Assembly: GCA_033002965.1 (NCBI GenBank)
Contig: JAURVB010009377.1
Coordinates: forward strand, 1 to 64,000
From: Piper betle
Lineage: Eukaryota > Streptophyta > Magnoliopsida > Piperales > Piperaceae
Length of the DNA stretch: 64,000 bases
Direction: 5' to 3'
The notes beneath the pieces are model-generated. The model did not search any database. It was not told the DNA's origin and worked only from the letters and a program-made list of their open reading frames with translations. Shown in pieces: positions 1 to 10,731 of the stretch (the first letter of the stretch is position 1; every line of letters begins with the position of its first letter). The translations under genes and the position numbers were made by a program.

Positions 1-1562
1 CTGAGAAACCTCAAGTAGCTCTAGGAGGGTTGTGCTGTGATCGAGCAGCCTGACCAAACGTAGCGAGCAAACTGGTGGGCGTGTCAGCATAGCTAGGTTG
101 GGCATGACCGAGGTGCCGAGCTCTACCGAGAGAGTTACCGAGCATTGCTGATCAGCGTGGCCGAGCAGCATGAGTGGGATACCAAGTAGCGTGACCGAAG
201 CATGTACCGAGCGGGATACTGGTACTTGGTGTCGGCATGGTCTGTGCAACGGATGCGGGCATGAGCGAGCGGGTGAGCGAGCGGTGTGATCGATATCCAG
301 GTCGGTAGTGGGCGCATGATCAGTAGTGGTGCGCGGGTGTGCACGCTAGCTCGTGTTGACCCAAATATCGGCACGACCGAGAGGTGGCTAGCGGCACCAG
401 GGTCCAATGGTAGCGGTTTCCAGCATGTGCAGCGATGCATGCAGGAGTTGTTCTGAGGTTGATCTGAGGGTCGTGGTTTGGACATGGTCGAGCCAGGGGT
501 GAGCCATTGTCCAGCGGTGCAGCCAAAAGTCTGGTACGAGTTTGTTGCTTGGGAAGATATGGTATCTTGGGAAGATCACATATCTTATCAACATGGTCGA
601 GCCAGGGTTTGCAACTGAATTCTGGATAGATTAGAGAAGTGTGGGATGTGTCAATCTGTTCTAGAGAATATCTTCTGTGGGAGAGGATATGCATGGAGGT
701 TCTACATAAGGAGAATGGCCAGAAAGTTGGAAAAGAGAGGAAAAGAGACCAGCAACGAGAGATCTCATTGAACGGAGGCCATTAAGGGTTGCTGAAGAGT
801 TGGTGCAGAGATAGATGCCAATTGGGTGACGACGTGAGATTATTGAGAGAGAAGGAGACGGGTGGAGCTGCTGCAGCTAGTGCTTTGCATAAAGACTGGA
901 ATTCCATTACTGAAGTCGGCCGGAATCAAGTTAGGCATCATGGTGAGGGTTGCTGTGCGCGAGTGATCTTGTAATTGAGTCCCGTGTGAGGTTAGGTAGC
1001 ATTGGGGCGAGGCGTGTGGGGCTGTCCACAACTCCGAGCAAGTGGTTGAGGTTAGGTAGAGTACATATAATCCTTGTATTGAATTGATAATATAAGGTTG
1101 GGATTTGTCCCGTATCTGTGGTCTTGCTTGTTGGTTGTCGTTTGTAGGTGGGGAGTTTTTGTACGAGGTCCGAGGTCTGAACTTACAAGCCAGCGTTGTG
1201 GTAATGTTGTTGCTGAGACGAGCAAGGGGTAGATGGCACGCCTTAATACTGGTAAGCGTATTTGGGGATTAGGCAGTTGCTGCGGTAGCAATTGTTTGGC
1301 TCTCGAAACAGTGACTGAAAGTGTTGTATCGGTGTTTGCGGTGAACACGGGTGATTGAGCGAGAGGCTGAGTGGAGCGATATTGAGGAAGTGTTTTACTG
1401 GTAGGGTGTGCTGGTAAACCTCGGTGTGTTGAAGTTACCGAACACAGTGATAGTGTTTGGGACATTGGCTTCAGGTAGGGGGACTACATTGCGTAACGAG
1501 GTTGAAGGGCTAGTATTTCTGGGAGGAATACGCCACACAGGGGGTGTTCTAGGGCGAAAAAT
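1..1562. mobile_element. Dispersed repeat copy R1 (LTR-retrotransposon-like, truncated by window start)
   Basis: This stretch is rich in the words CCGAG and GAGC and has no credible long reading frame. Its right part (about 840-1560) aligns by eye, in direct orientation, with 46600-47345. Shared landmarks include the block around 1017-1027 (GGGGCTGTCCACA), the block around 1085-1130 (ATGATATAAGGTTGG-like followed by TTGCTTGTTGG), and the end near 1530-1562. The 1060-1130 block resembles a polyadenylation region of a plant LTR, but I see no confirmed LTR ends, primer site or polymerase, so the class is uncertain. The element abuts a lectin kinase relic at about 1562-1578, which marks an insertion or deletion breakpoint. 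Confidence 0.55.
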
Positions 1563-1577
1563 TTAGTCCTAGGAACA

Positions 1578-1710
1578 TGACTATGAATCCATGCTCAGAT
1601 TTGCACCATTTAAATCCTTCAACCGTGAAACCAAGGCCATCTTGGTCGATGAATGAGTTAGCGGCAGATGCCGGAGAAATCAAGAGCAGCATCAAAATAG
1701 GCTCCAGCAT
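1578..1710 (-). pseudogene. Lectin receptor kinase relic, N-terminal fragment
   Basis: Read on the minus strand from 1710, the translation starts MLEPILMLLL and continues to NSFIDQDGLGF. This matches the signal peptide and first lectin strand of the + strand gene at 2932 (MLEPILMHL ... SSFVDQDGHGF). After GF the frame is off by one base: reading with the shift gives GANLSMD as in the intact paralogue, followed by stops. Homology ends at about 1578, next to repeat R1. Only about 45 codons remain, so this is a broken paralogue rather than a functional gene. Its orientation is opposite to the main kinase gene. Confidence 0.75.
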
Positions 1711-1775
1711 GGTTATTTCCAATGAGTTTGCTTCTTCAATTTGTGGGTGTTCAATCTTATAATTAGAGTCCACTC

Positions 1776-2826
1776 TAAGTCTTTATGAAATTGGAAGAAA
1801 ATTTTTGTGTTGTATAGCAAGTATTGCATTAGGAAAATCAAACGTTGTCCGTTAAAAAAGAAAAATCAAATGTTAATAATACCAGTTTAACAATTTACGT
1901 GGCATTGTGTCCTTGTTACATGTAGAACATGAAGTTACATAAATAATTAGAAAGAGAGAGAGAGAGAGACAGAGAGAGAGAGAGAGTGAAATAGTTCAAC
2001 GTATAAAAAATGTGAAGGCTAAGTTGCTAAAAGCTCTAAGAAGGTTGGCGTTTGTTTACATTGAAAAACCAAATCATGAACCCTTATTGTGTCATAATAA
2101 TCATGATTAATAAATTTAAATTCTTATAGATAAATTAGATAGATATTCTTAGACCAACGGCATCCTACCTAGTAAATATAAATATACTATTCAAAAAGCT
2201 CCATTTTAAAAATGTATTATTTTAAAACAAGTTGTTTGCCATTTTTTTCAACCACGCATTTTGCAAGATTAATATATGCATTTGTTTCCCATTTTTTCAC
2301 CCATCACCATTAAATAGCTATCGTTTTGAAGTATGGCCCGCTTAAAATTTGGAACAAAAATTTGGAAAATGGCAACTTTTCGAAAACTATGCAATTTCCT
2401 ATAATGTTTCATTATTTTGCAGGATTTGTTTTTCAAAATTTAATTGGTAGTCATTATGCATTTTTCTATGATATTTCTTTTTCTTGCCGGATTTTTTCAT
2501 AATTTTATTGGTGGCCATGATCGAATTTTAATAATCTTACATTAATTCGACTTGACTTATTAATTAGTTGGTAGAATTAGGAGTCTTCCATGATCTGCAA
2601 TTGAAGAACAATTAATGAGTTGATAATTTTTAACAATGCTAATCAAATTGGAAATTGAAGTTATAAAGTAGTAAATTCAGTTATTCAACTCGGAAACGAC
2701 TTAATTTTGGCGCCAGACTCGACTTGCCAAATCGTTAGTTCGTACCCAGCTTTAATACCGCACCCAAGTTGTGCATAGAATCTTCCTCTTTGTGTTCTAC
2801 TACCGTACCATCTTTAATAGCCTACA
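1776..2826. other. AT-rich region upstream of the lectin kinase
   Basis: I see no gene here. It holds a GA microsatellite at about 1951-1986 and long AT-rich sequence. It must include the promoter of the kinase gene, but I see no TATA box I would commit to. Confidence 0.6.
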
Positions 2827-2931
2827 ATGCCGGCCGTCCAACTTGATTTTATCTATATATTCATTGACAAATCCATGAGCTTGGTGTTCGATCATGAGCT
2901 TGAGTTGAAGGTGAAGCAACTGATGAGAGCT

Positions 2932-4929
2932 ATGCTTGAACCCATCTTGATGCATCTGATCTTGATTTCTTCAACATCTGCTGCTAGTTCATTTGTCGAC
3001 CAAGACGGCCATGGTTTCAAGTTTGAAGGATTTCATGGTGCAAATCTGAGCATGGACGGCATGGCCGAGGTCACCTCCGATGGCCTCCTTCGTCTCACCA
3101 ACACCACCTCTCAGAACCAGATAGGTCACGCCTTCTTCTCCACTCCCTTCCCCTTGCTCGCCACCTCCGGCGATGGCAACAGCTTCTCCACCATGTTTGC
3201 TATCGCACTTGTTCCTCTCTCACCCAGATTTAGCGGCAATGGTATTGCCTTCGTCATCTCCTCCACCGATAAGCTCGTCGGAGCTCAGCCTGGTGGGTAC
3301 CTCGGCCTCATGAACTCCACCACCATGGGCAACTCCTCCAATCATATCGTGGCCGTGGAGTTCGACACTGTCCAGAACGTTGAATTCGGAGATGTCGACA
3401 ACAACCATGTAGGAATCGATGTCAACAGTCTTGTGTCTAACTCATCTGCTCCAGCAGCTTACTATAGCAACGAAGATGGCAGGTTAGTGAACCTGAGCTT
3501 GTCAACAGGGGAGCCATTGCTTGTGTGGGTTGATTACAATGGTACCCAGAAACAGCTCAACGTGACCATCTCTCCAATTGATGTCCCCAAACCAAGTAGG
3601 CCACTCCTCATCTCTTCCAATCTCGACCTCTCTTCCCTCTTCTTGAACAACATGTACGTTGGGTTTTCGGCGGCAACAAACGCCATGCTCACTTCACACT
3701 ACGTTCTGGGCTGGAGCTTTTCCTTGAACAGAGAAGCTGTGCCACTCAATCTGAGAGCTCTCCTGCTCTCCCTCGCTCTAAAGATGCACCAAAGCTATTG
3801 ACCATCGGTTTGCCTGTTCTCCTTGCTGTGACGTTCCTCGGAGTTGTTATCGGTGTTGTTTTGTTTGTGATAAAGAAGATCAAGTATGCAGAGGTGATTG
3901 AAGACTGGGAGATTGAGTATGGTCCCCAAAGGTTCTCTTACAAGGACCTGCACAAGGCCACACAGCGGGTTCAAGGAGAAGAACTTGTTGGGTCAGGGAG
4001 GGTTTGGCAAGGTCTACAAGGCCACCATGCCCATGACCAATGCCTTGGTTGCGGTGAAGAGAATCTCCCACAACTCTGATCAGGGTATGAGGGAGTTCGT
4101 AGCAGAGATTGCTAGCATTGGCCGCATCCGCCACCCCGGCCTGGTCCGTCTACAAGGCTACTGCCGGCGCAAGAAAGAGCTCCTCCTCGTCTACGATCTC
4201 ATGGTCAATGGCAGCTTGGACAAGTACCTGTACAGCGATGCCAACGCCCCACCTCTCATTTGGAGCCACAGATTCCGAATCCTCAAACAAGTAGCTTCCG
4301 GGCTGCTCTTCTTGCACGAGCAATGGAATCAAGTGGTGCTGCATAGAGACATTAAACCAAGCAACGTTTTATTAGACCGCAAATTCAATGGTAAGCTAGG
4401 CGATTTCGGGTTGTCAAGGTTGTATGATCGTGGATCAGACCCACAAACAACTCGACTCGTGGGCACCATTGGGTACATTGCTCCGGAGCTCCACAGGACG
4501 GGGAAGATGAGCAGGGCCACAGATGTGTACGCGTTTGGTATATTCATGCTCGAAGTTGCATGCGGGAGAAGGCCAATGGAACCTAATGAGACATCGGATA
4601 GGGTCTTTCTGGCAGATTGGGTGATGGAATGCTTGGGCAATGGGAGAATTGTTGATGCAGCGGATTATAGGCTGAGAAGAGATTTTGTGAGGGAAGAAAT
4701 GGAGCTGGTGTTGAAGCTTGGGCTGGTGTGCTCCCAAAACTCTGCTTCGGATAGGCCGAGCATGGGGAAGGTGGTGCAGTTTTTGAACGGGGAACGTCCT
4801 TTGTCGGAGGTGTCCATTGACGGTCATATTGATCAGTTGCGGAGTCGTGAGATGCGCAAAGTTAGTGATGGATTGCCTGCATCGTTTACTTCATTCGAGA
4901 CTGTTTCAATCTTGTTTAGCGGTCGTTGA
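2932..4929 (+). CDS. L-type lectin receptor-like kinase (two frameshifts)
   Basis: This encodes a plasma-membrane receptor kinase of the legume-lectin (LecRK) family. In order: signal peptide (about residues 1-20), legume lectin domain (20-270, with FVDQDG, NHVGIDVNS and the GWSFS end), a transmembrane helix (about 288-312, near 3798-3880) and a Ser/Thr kinase domain (346-620). The kinase has the glycine loop GQGGFG, lysine in VAVK (4057), HRDIKPSN (4342), DFG (4402) and APEL, so catalytic residues are present. No intron is needed, as is usual for this family. I chose the ATG at 2932 because it starts a good signal peptide and the paralogue relic at 1710 shares it; in-frame ATGs also exist at 2827 and 2923. 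The frame breaks twice. One base appears missing near 3747-3750, so the lectin frame ends at TGA 3799-3801. One extra G lies in the CGGG near 3967, which restores the original frame. The 220 bp between is open in the shifted frame. It is either a young pseudogene or a sequencing error. Confidence 0.85.
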
Positions 4930-5846
4930 TGTGCCTTCCTTGTAAATTGTTTGAATCTTGAAACTTTAGACTTTGTCAAACGGTTATAATTCTCAAATAC
5001 GCTCTTGACATAAATACGAATCTCAAATAGTTCCTGAAATGTTCCAAGTTAATCCCCATTAATTCTCTCTTCCTCTTCCTCTATTTCCCTTTTTATTACT
5101 CAACATTTTCTCCGATGCCCTCTTTATCTCTGCCTCCTGAATAGATTTCATCGTCATCATAACCAAATATGTTTTCTAATATGAGTTAGTTACGTCATTT
5201 ACAAAGCATTAAAGCACTATAGTGTTCATCATATGTGAACATCATCCTTGTGCTACTTATTTACTAGTCATTGAAATATGGGTATCTGAGCGTCAAATCT
5301 TTCTATGTGTCCAGCGAGCTCCCAACCATAATTTCATTGCTGTGATTAAATCGAGAACTGGTTCTGGCTCCTCCCAGTGAGGACGCCCCATCGTTGATCC
5401 TACCCAAGCATCAACGAACAACGCACATACATGTCGCGTCGTCATCGGCGTCCCTATGGGGAGGAGTAAAATGGTTTTCTTAAATCTATAGGTCCTAGAA
5501 GATGAGACAATTAATGACGAAGCTGCAAAGTCGGGTAAGTAATAAACAGTCCAAACGTACTAAGTTCGCATGAATAAATGTGAGAGCGATGTCATCCCTT
5601 AACCTCGAGTCTTTGCCGTTTCAAATTGAAGAGATGAAACCAAAATTGCATATAGATTGGCCACCATGCGTCAATAAGATCACTTAGTCAAACCGAATTT
5701 GCGTTTGGGTGTCGGAATTTCAAACCGGAGTGAAACCAAACTTTATCTCAACAAATCTATCTATTCAAATCAAACCGAACAGAGATTAGTTCGCTTTTTA
5801 TGAGTTTAGAGCCAAATTTTACAAGCTTGAGCTTTGAGTCCTTCCA
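4930..5846. other. 3' flank of the lectin kinase, no gene seen
   Basis: AT-rich sequence without a supported coding region. The first few hundred bases presumably hold the kinase 3' UTR. Confidence 0.5.
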
Positions 5847-6240
5847 ACGTCCATCGTATAGGATGGAAACAAATTCAAGAGAAGGAGAAGAGGCAAGCAA
5901 ACAATTCACACCTCCTTGTGATGCACTAATCGAACTGGACGCCCCCATCTTGAAATCATCCAAGCAAATCTCCGGCAAATGGCATTCCCCATTCAAATAC
6001 TGCACAACCAACCCCATACTTGGCCAAATAGATGCAGTGTTATGAGAACACAGCAATCCAAGCTTCAAGAATCAAGACCAACTCCATCTCCTCCCGTACA
6101 GACTCCCATCCCAACTTCCAATCCGATGCATCTGTTACCATCCCCGTCCAAGGCATTCCATAACCCAGTCTACAATGTACACATTCTCCGCGCTCCCACA
6201 TGCAACTTCGAGCATGAAGACAACCAACTATGTACATATT
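5847..6240 (-). pseudogene. Lectin receptor kinase relic, C-terminal fragment
   Basis: The minus-strand translation carries the end of a LecRK kinase domain and tail. VREEMELVL, HNTAS, WPSMG and VVQYLNGE parallel VREEMELVL, QNSAS, RPSMG and VVQFLNGE of the gene at 2932-4929, and both end in a VSIL-x-x-GR motif (near 5850). A frameshift lies near 6060-6070 and part of subdomain X is missing. At its upstream end (6240) it meets the 3' LTR of a copia element, so the 5' part was displaced or lost. Because this C-terminal piece lies upstream, on the minus strand, of the N-terminal relic at 1578-1710, the two are unlikely to be halves of one gene. Confidence 0.8.
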
Positions 6241-8040
6241 GATATGAAATATGCTCAAAGGCTTACTTTCACTCTATTGTAATCAAGTATTTACACAGGA
6301 CTATGATATGTAACCTGATAATGTTCTTGAGAACCTATTAGTACAGTTGATAGATAATTACAACATAATTGATAAGCAATTAATCAATCTTATCTATATC
6401 CTTAATATCCTCCCTCAAACTGAGCATTCAAAAGATGAAATGCCCAGTTTGGTTAGAAACTTGATAAAATAGGTAGCAATAAGAGCCTTTGTAAAGATGT
6501 CAGCCACCTGTTATTTTGAAGAAATATATCGTGTCTCAAGAGCTTTTAGTGCTACTTGCTCCCTTACATAGTGGAAATCAATTGCAACATGTTTAGTGCG
6601 AGCATGGAAGACGGGATACACAGTTAGATGCAAAGCACTAATGTTGTCGCAATATAAAATAGGAACTTGTTTAACTGCTAAATGCAAATCTTTCAACAAA
6701 TATCTTATCCATGTCATCTCTGCTGCAGTTGTGGCCGTTGCTCTATATTCTGCTTCAGTGCTTGAGCGAGATACAGAAATTTGTTTCTTGGCACTCCAAG
6801 AGATACAATTTACTCCCAAGAATGTACAAAAACCAGTAGTTGACCTCCTCATTTCTTTGTAGCCAGCCCAGTCAGAATCTAAATAGGCAGTAAGTGAAAA
6901 AAGAATTTGCATATATATGTTGTCCATAATGCAAATTGCCCTTCAAGTATCTCAATATCCTTTTTACCAACTGAAAATGATGTTCATGAGGAGCATACAT
7001 ACACTGGCATACAGTGTGCCAAATCAGGTCTTGTAAAATTCAGGTACTGTAAAGAACCAACAGTAGTTCTATTCTTTGTAGTAGATTGCAATGGTTTAGA
7101 AGTGATTGCAGTCACATCTTTGTTTACCATTGAACTACTCAGAGGCTTCCAATTTTCCATCCCCATTTTTAAAAGCAGTTGCTTTGCATATCTCTCTTTA
7201 GATAAGAACAACCTTGTAGGAGTAGGTTTCACTTGAATTCCCAAGAAATAATGAACAGTACCTAAATCCCTCATGGCAAATTCTAACTTTAGCTGACCAA
7301 TGAAAGTCAATAATTCTAACTTTGATCCGGTGATGAGCATATCATCAACATACAAGAGAAGGATGACAAAATCACCCCCATCATTTAAAACAAACAATGA
7401 GGAGTTAGCTTTGCTTGAGACAAAGTCTTTACATAATAGAAAGCTGTTGAATCCATCATACTAGGCTTGTGGAGCTTGTTTCAGCCCATATAGTGCCTTA
7501 TTGAGCTTACACACATGATAAGGATGCTGCTTATGTTTGAACCCTGGTGGTTGAGCAACATAAACTGTCTCTTTCAACACCCCGTTCAGAAATGCATTTT
7601 TAACATCTAATTGATGAACTGCCCAATTATTTACAGACAATACAATTCTCACAATAGCTGGTTTGATTACAGGAGAGAATGTCTCTGAAAAATCAACATC
7701 TTGTTGCTGATTGTATCCTTTTGCTACGAGTCTTGCTTTCAACTTGTCAAGAGTTCCATCAGCATGACATTTCACTTTAAAAATCCACTTTGTTCCAATT
7801 ATATTCATATTAGATGATCTTGGTACTAGACACCAGGTATCATTATTGTCAAGAGCTTCCAACTCTTCTTTAATTGCATTTTGCCGGCCAATATGTGATA
7901 GAGCTTCCTTCACAGTTCTTGGTTCTGAAATTTTAGAATTAGAGACTGTAGTGGCCAAGGTGTATTTAGGATTTGGTTTATAAATTCCTTGTTTAGCTCT
8001 TGTGATCATGGGATGAACTTTTATAGGTTCAAGTGGAGGG
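6241..8040 (-). mobile_element. Truncated Ty1/copia retrotransposon
   Basis: A minus-strand copia element retaining reverse transcriptase, RNase H and a short putative 3' LTR (about 6241-6410, beginning TATTAAGG on the minus strand and ending ATATCA). Between RNase H and the LTR, the region around 6411-6440 is purine-rich on the minus strand and could be the polypurine tract. Gag, protease, integrase and the 5' LTR are absent: sequence after about 8040 no longer matches. It sits directly against the C-terminal lectin kinase relic. Confidence 0.8.
6511..8009 (-). pseudogene. copia pol: reverse transcriptase and RNase H, broken
   Basis: From 8009 downward on the minus strand the reading frame carries the start of a copia reverse transcriptase (KARLVAKGYNQQ, QLDVKNAFLNG, LNKALYGLKQAP). 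A TAG at 7459-7461 replaces the conserved tryptophan codon of the motif that normally follows KQAP. The same frame continues through the catalytic LLLYVDDMLITG (about 7335-7370), to a stop at 6984-6986. RNase H follows in another frame (6927-6511), with AYLDSDWAG, RSSTEAEYRA and CDNISALHL. At least one nonsense change and one frameshift make it non-autonomous. Confidence 0.88.
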
Positions 8041-8670
8041 TGGTAATGGAAGTGGTAAAATAGAGGTTCTAAAAACCATGATTTTTATTACAAGACTCGA
8101 ACTTAAATATTATGAAATAAATATCGATGAACTGATATGGTTGGTTATCAAGTCGACCGGTCATGGTTCGACTGAAGGTCACCCAGAAAATACCTATTCG
8201 TGAATGGATGATGGGGTGTGAGATTTTAATGAAGGGGCTCGTTGAACCTAGGAAATGCCTATGGATGATGGGATATGAGAATTTAATGGATGGAATGGTT
8301 GAAGTGTATATATATGCAGGAGAAGGGGATCGTTGAGGTGGGGGGGGGGGGGGAAACTTTTTCCTAGCCATCAAATTCTTCTTGCCTCCTCTCCATCCCA
8401 GGCGACCTCCCCATTTCTGTGTGAGTATTTCGTCCCTCATCTTATTTGTTTCCATTAGGAGTCTTGCATGCAAGGTTTGTTGGAGACGCCCTGCTAAGTT
8501 GCTAGATCCCTAGCGTCTTATGCATGGGGTTCTTGTCGACTGCTTAGTATGAACTGCTGCAAGTCTTTGGGGTCGGGTGTTTGTTTTGTTGTGGGTGTGC
8601 TGCTTTGCTTCATCCTTCGATTGGCAAGAATTGTTGGGATTCTTTGAATTACTTAGTTGTTTTGTTGATG
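8041..8670. other. Unassigned repeat-like sequence with a G-run
   Basis: No gene is supported. Two imperfect direct copies of a block of about 60 bp lie at roughly 8190-8300 (sharing TGGATGATGGG and a nearby TTTAATG). A run of about 14 G lies near 8340-8353, preceded by a TATATATA stretch at about 8311. It could be LTR debris, but I cannot assign it. Confidence 0.4.
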
Positions 8671-8934
8671 GACATGTCAGAATGGACCTGACAGCAAATA
8701 ATGGATATGTCAGAATGGACCTGACAGCAAATAATGGATATGTCAGAATGGACCTGACAGCAAATAATGGATATGTCAGAATGGACCTGACAGCAAATAA
8801 TGGATATGTCAGAATAGACCTGACAGCCAATAATGTACATGTCAGAATGGACTTGACAGCCAATAATGGACATGTCAGAATGGACCTAACAGCCAATAAT
8901 GGACATGTCAGAATGGACCTGACAGCCAATAATG
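8671..8934. repeat. 33-bp minisatellite, 8 copies
   Basis: Eight head-to-tail copies of a 33-bp unit (8 x 33 = 264 bp). Central copies are nearly identical and the last three share small variants (CCAATAATG for AAATAATG). Each typical unit contains the dyad TGTCAG-N7-CTGACA, a 6-bp perfect stem. Because 33 is divisible by 3, the array is open in several frames on both strands, giving 11-residue peptide repeats such as GYVRMDLTANN. I regard these as a by-product of the period rather than a protein. Confidence 0.93.
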
Positions 8935-8959
8935 ACTAATCTCAATATGACTTGGGAGA

Positions 8960-9475
8960 CCACCTAATCTCAGAATGAACTGGAAGACAAACTTGTAATC
9001 TCAAAATGACCTGAGAGCCTATAGGTGTCATGGTGTCATAACTATAGAGGTATGGGTGCCATACATATAGGGGTATGGATGTCATACCTATAGAAGTATG
9101 GATTGGGTTAGCTAAAGAAGTATGTGTTGGGTTAGCTAAAAGAGGTATAGGTTGGGTTACCTTCAAACCTAAAAACTTCGGGTTTAACCCTAAAGTGATC
9201 GGATCCACCTCGGGAAAGGTTATCAAACACATAAAAGACACGAGAGGGACAAGGTCCTAACATATAACTATATATGATTAAATTGGACCAAACATTAACA
9301 ATAAAAAAAAATTGGGCTACGACCATACCGAGTGCAATGGAGGCTAGGGCTGAACAACTCATACATACCTAGATACCATACATAAATACACGGCAAAATA
9401 GCTGATTAAGCAATTCAATCCGGTTTACGACCAAACTGATATTAAATCCATCGGGCAAAAAACCCGGGTTTTACG
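8960..9475 (-). mobile_element. Ty3/gypsy LTR fragment F (5' end piece)
   Basis: The sequence from about 9010 to 9475 aligns in the same direction with the end of LTR E (about 30520-31038). Both carry GGTTATCAAACACA, a tract of the type ACACGAGGGACA..GTCCTAA, and ACTATATATGA, and both end in a CCCGGG/CCAGG-TTTTAC sequence. The final base pair reads CG instead of CA at 9475. Only about 0.5 kb of a multi-kilobase LTR is present, so it is truncated on its left. Confidence 0.7.
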
Positions 9476-9539
9476 ATTATCATGTTAGCCCATACACCAA
9501 CACTTATAGGTATGCATATGTGTGTTTTTCTGTATGATC

Positions 9540-9838
9540 CTACTAGAACGAGCATGTTACCGTCGATTATATTTTGGTACATGTTTATGATTCTAAATGA
9601 CACGAGCATGTTATTATCGACTAGATTCTAGTACATGTATATCTTTATTATGATACAGGCATGTTACCGTCGACCAGTTATGGTACATATATATGTTTAT
9701 GTATGATATGGGTATATTATCATCAACTAGATTTTGGTACATGTATATCTTTATTACGATATGGGTATGTTACCATTGACTAGATTCCGGTACATGTATA
9801 TCTTTATTATGAGTCAGACATGATACCATCAACTAGAT

Positions 9839-9893
<55 letters not shown>

Positions 9894-10010
9894 TATCATA
9901 TGGGCATGTTACTGTCGACTAGATTCAGGTACATTTATATACTAAAATATCATGTAAACATGTTACCTTATACTATATTTCGGTACATGCATATGTTTAT
10001 GCACGTTGTA
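9540..10010. repeat. Tandem array of ~62-bp units, 7-8 degenerate copies
   Basis: The phrase GCATGTTACCGTCGACTAG followed by a form of TTTTGGTACATGTATAT recurs about every 60 bp (near 9551, 9606, 9658, 9710, 9766, 9826, 9905 and 9958). A pure TA microsatellite (about 9842-9892) interrupts one unit. No coding potential is seen. Confidence 0.85.
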
Positions 10011-10099
10011 TACTCGGTTGAGTGATGTCATTGTGTGTTTTGATACAATATGTATGATTATGTATGTATTTATGATTTTAGTCAGCCGTTGAGTGGTTT

Positions 10100-10690
10100 C
10101 AGCCTATGCTTCTCAAAGATTATATGTTATTTCATAGAGATTTCAAAAAGATAAGATTTTTCAGTTTAACTATATTTATAATTTAATTTATAAAAAATTA
10201 CGAAATTAATAATATTAAATGTGTTTACCAGCTCTTTTTTTCGTCTTTATCTCATTTTTAATTTAATTTATTAAAAAATCTATATTTAACTATATTAACA
10301 ACATTTTGTAAAAATATAAAAGATTATTTTTCCGTCTTTATCATGTATGTAATTTCATTAAACAAAGTAATTCCAAAACTAACAATATTAATTAATAATA
10401 TTCGAAAAATTGATTTGATTTTCCTTCTTAATTTTATTTATTATGTAATTAATTAGAGAATTATGAAAATAGTAACATTAAATATGTGTTTATCCACTCT
10501 TTTTTAAATATTTATCCCATTTCTAATTTAAATAATTAAAATTTTGGAATTTAATAATATTAATAAGATTTTGTAAAAATGCCAAAGTTAATAATAATAA
10601 ATTTTAATATTAAGAAAATATAATCGGGTTTGAAAAATATAGATAAAATTTTCCATCTTAATTATGTTTCTAATTTACTTGATTAAAAAT

Positions 10691-10728
<38 letters not shown>
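10100..10728. repeat. AT-rich tandem array, host of LTR insertions
   Basis: Two long degenerate units (roughly 280-300 bp) share the order TTAAATRTGTTTA-x-C-x-CTCTTTTTT, then TCTTTATC-x-CATTTTTAATTTAA, then ATATTAA-x-A-ATTTTGTAAAAAT. The same words continue after each of the three LTR insertions downstream (13721-13811, 16936-17132, 20020-20160), so this is one ancestral array split by transposons. It ends here in a TA microsatellite (about 10693-10728). Confidence 0.7.

Positions 10729-10731
<3 letters not shown>

Noticed and set aside
1578..6240. The two minus-strand lectin kinase relics as one gene interrupted by the + strand gene
   Set aside because: Their order is wrong for one minus-strand gene: the C-terminal piece lies upstream of the N-terminal piece.
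8510..8939. Repetitive proteins read from the 33-bp minisatellite
   Set aside because: Open on both strands because the period is a multiple of three. No promoter or flanking coding sequence.
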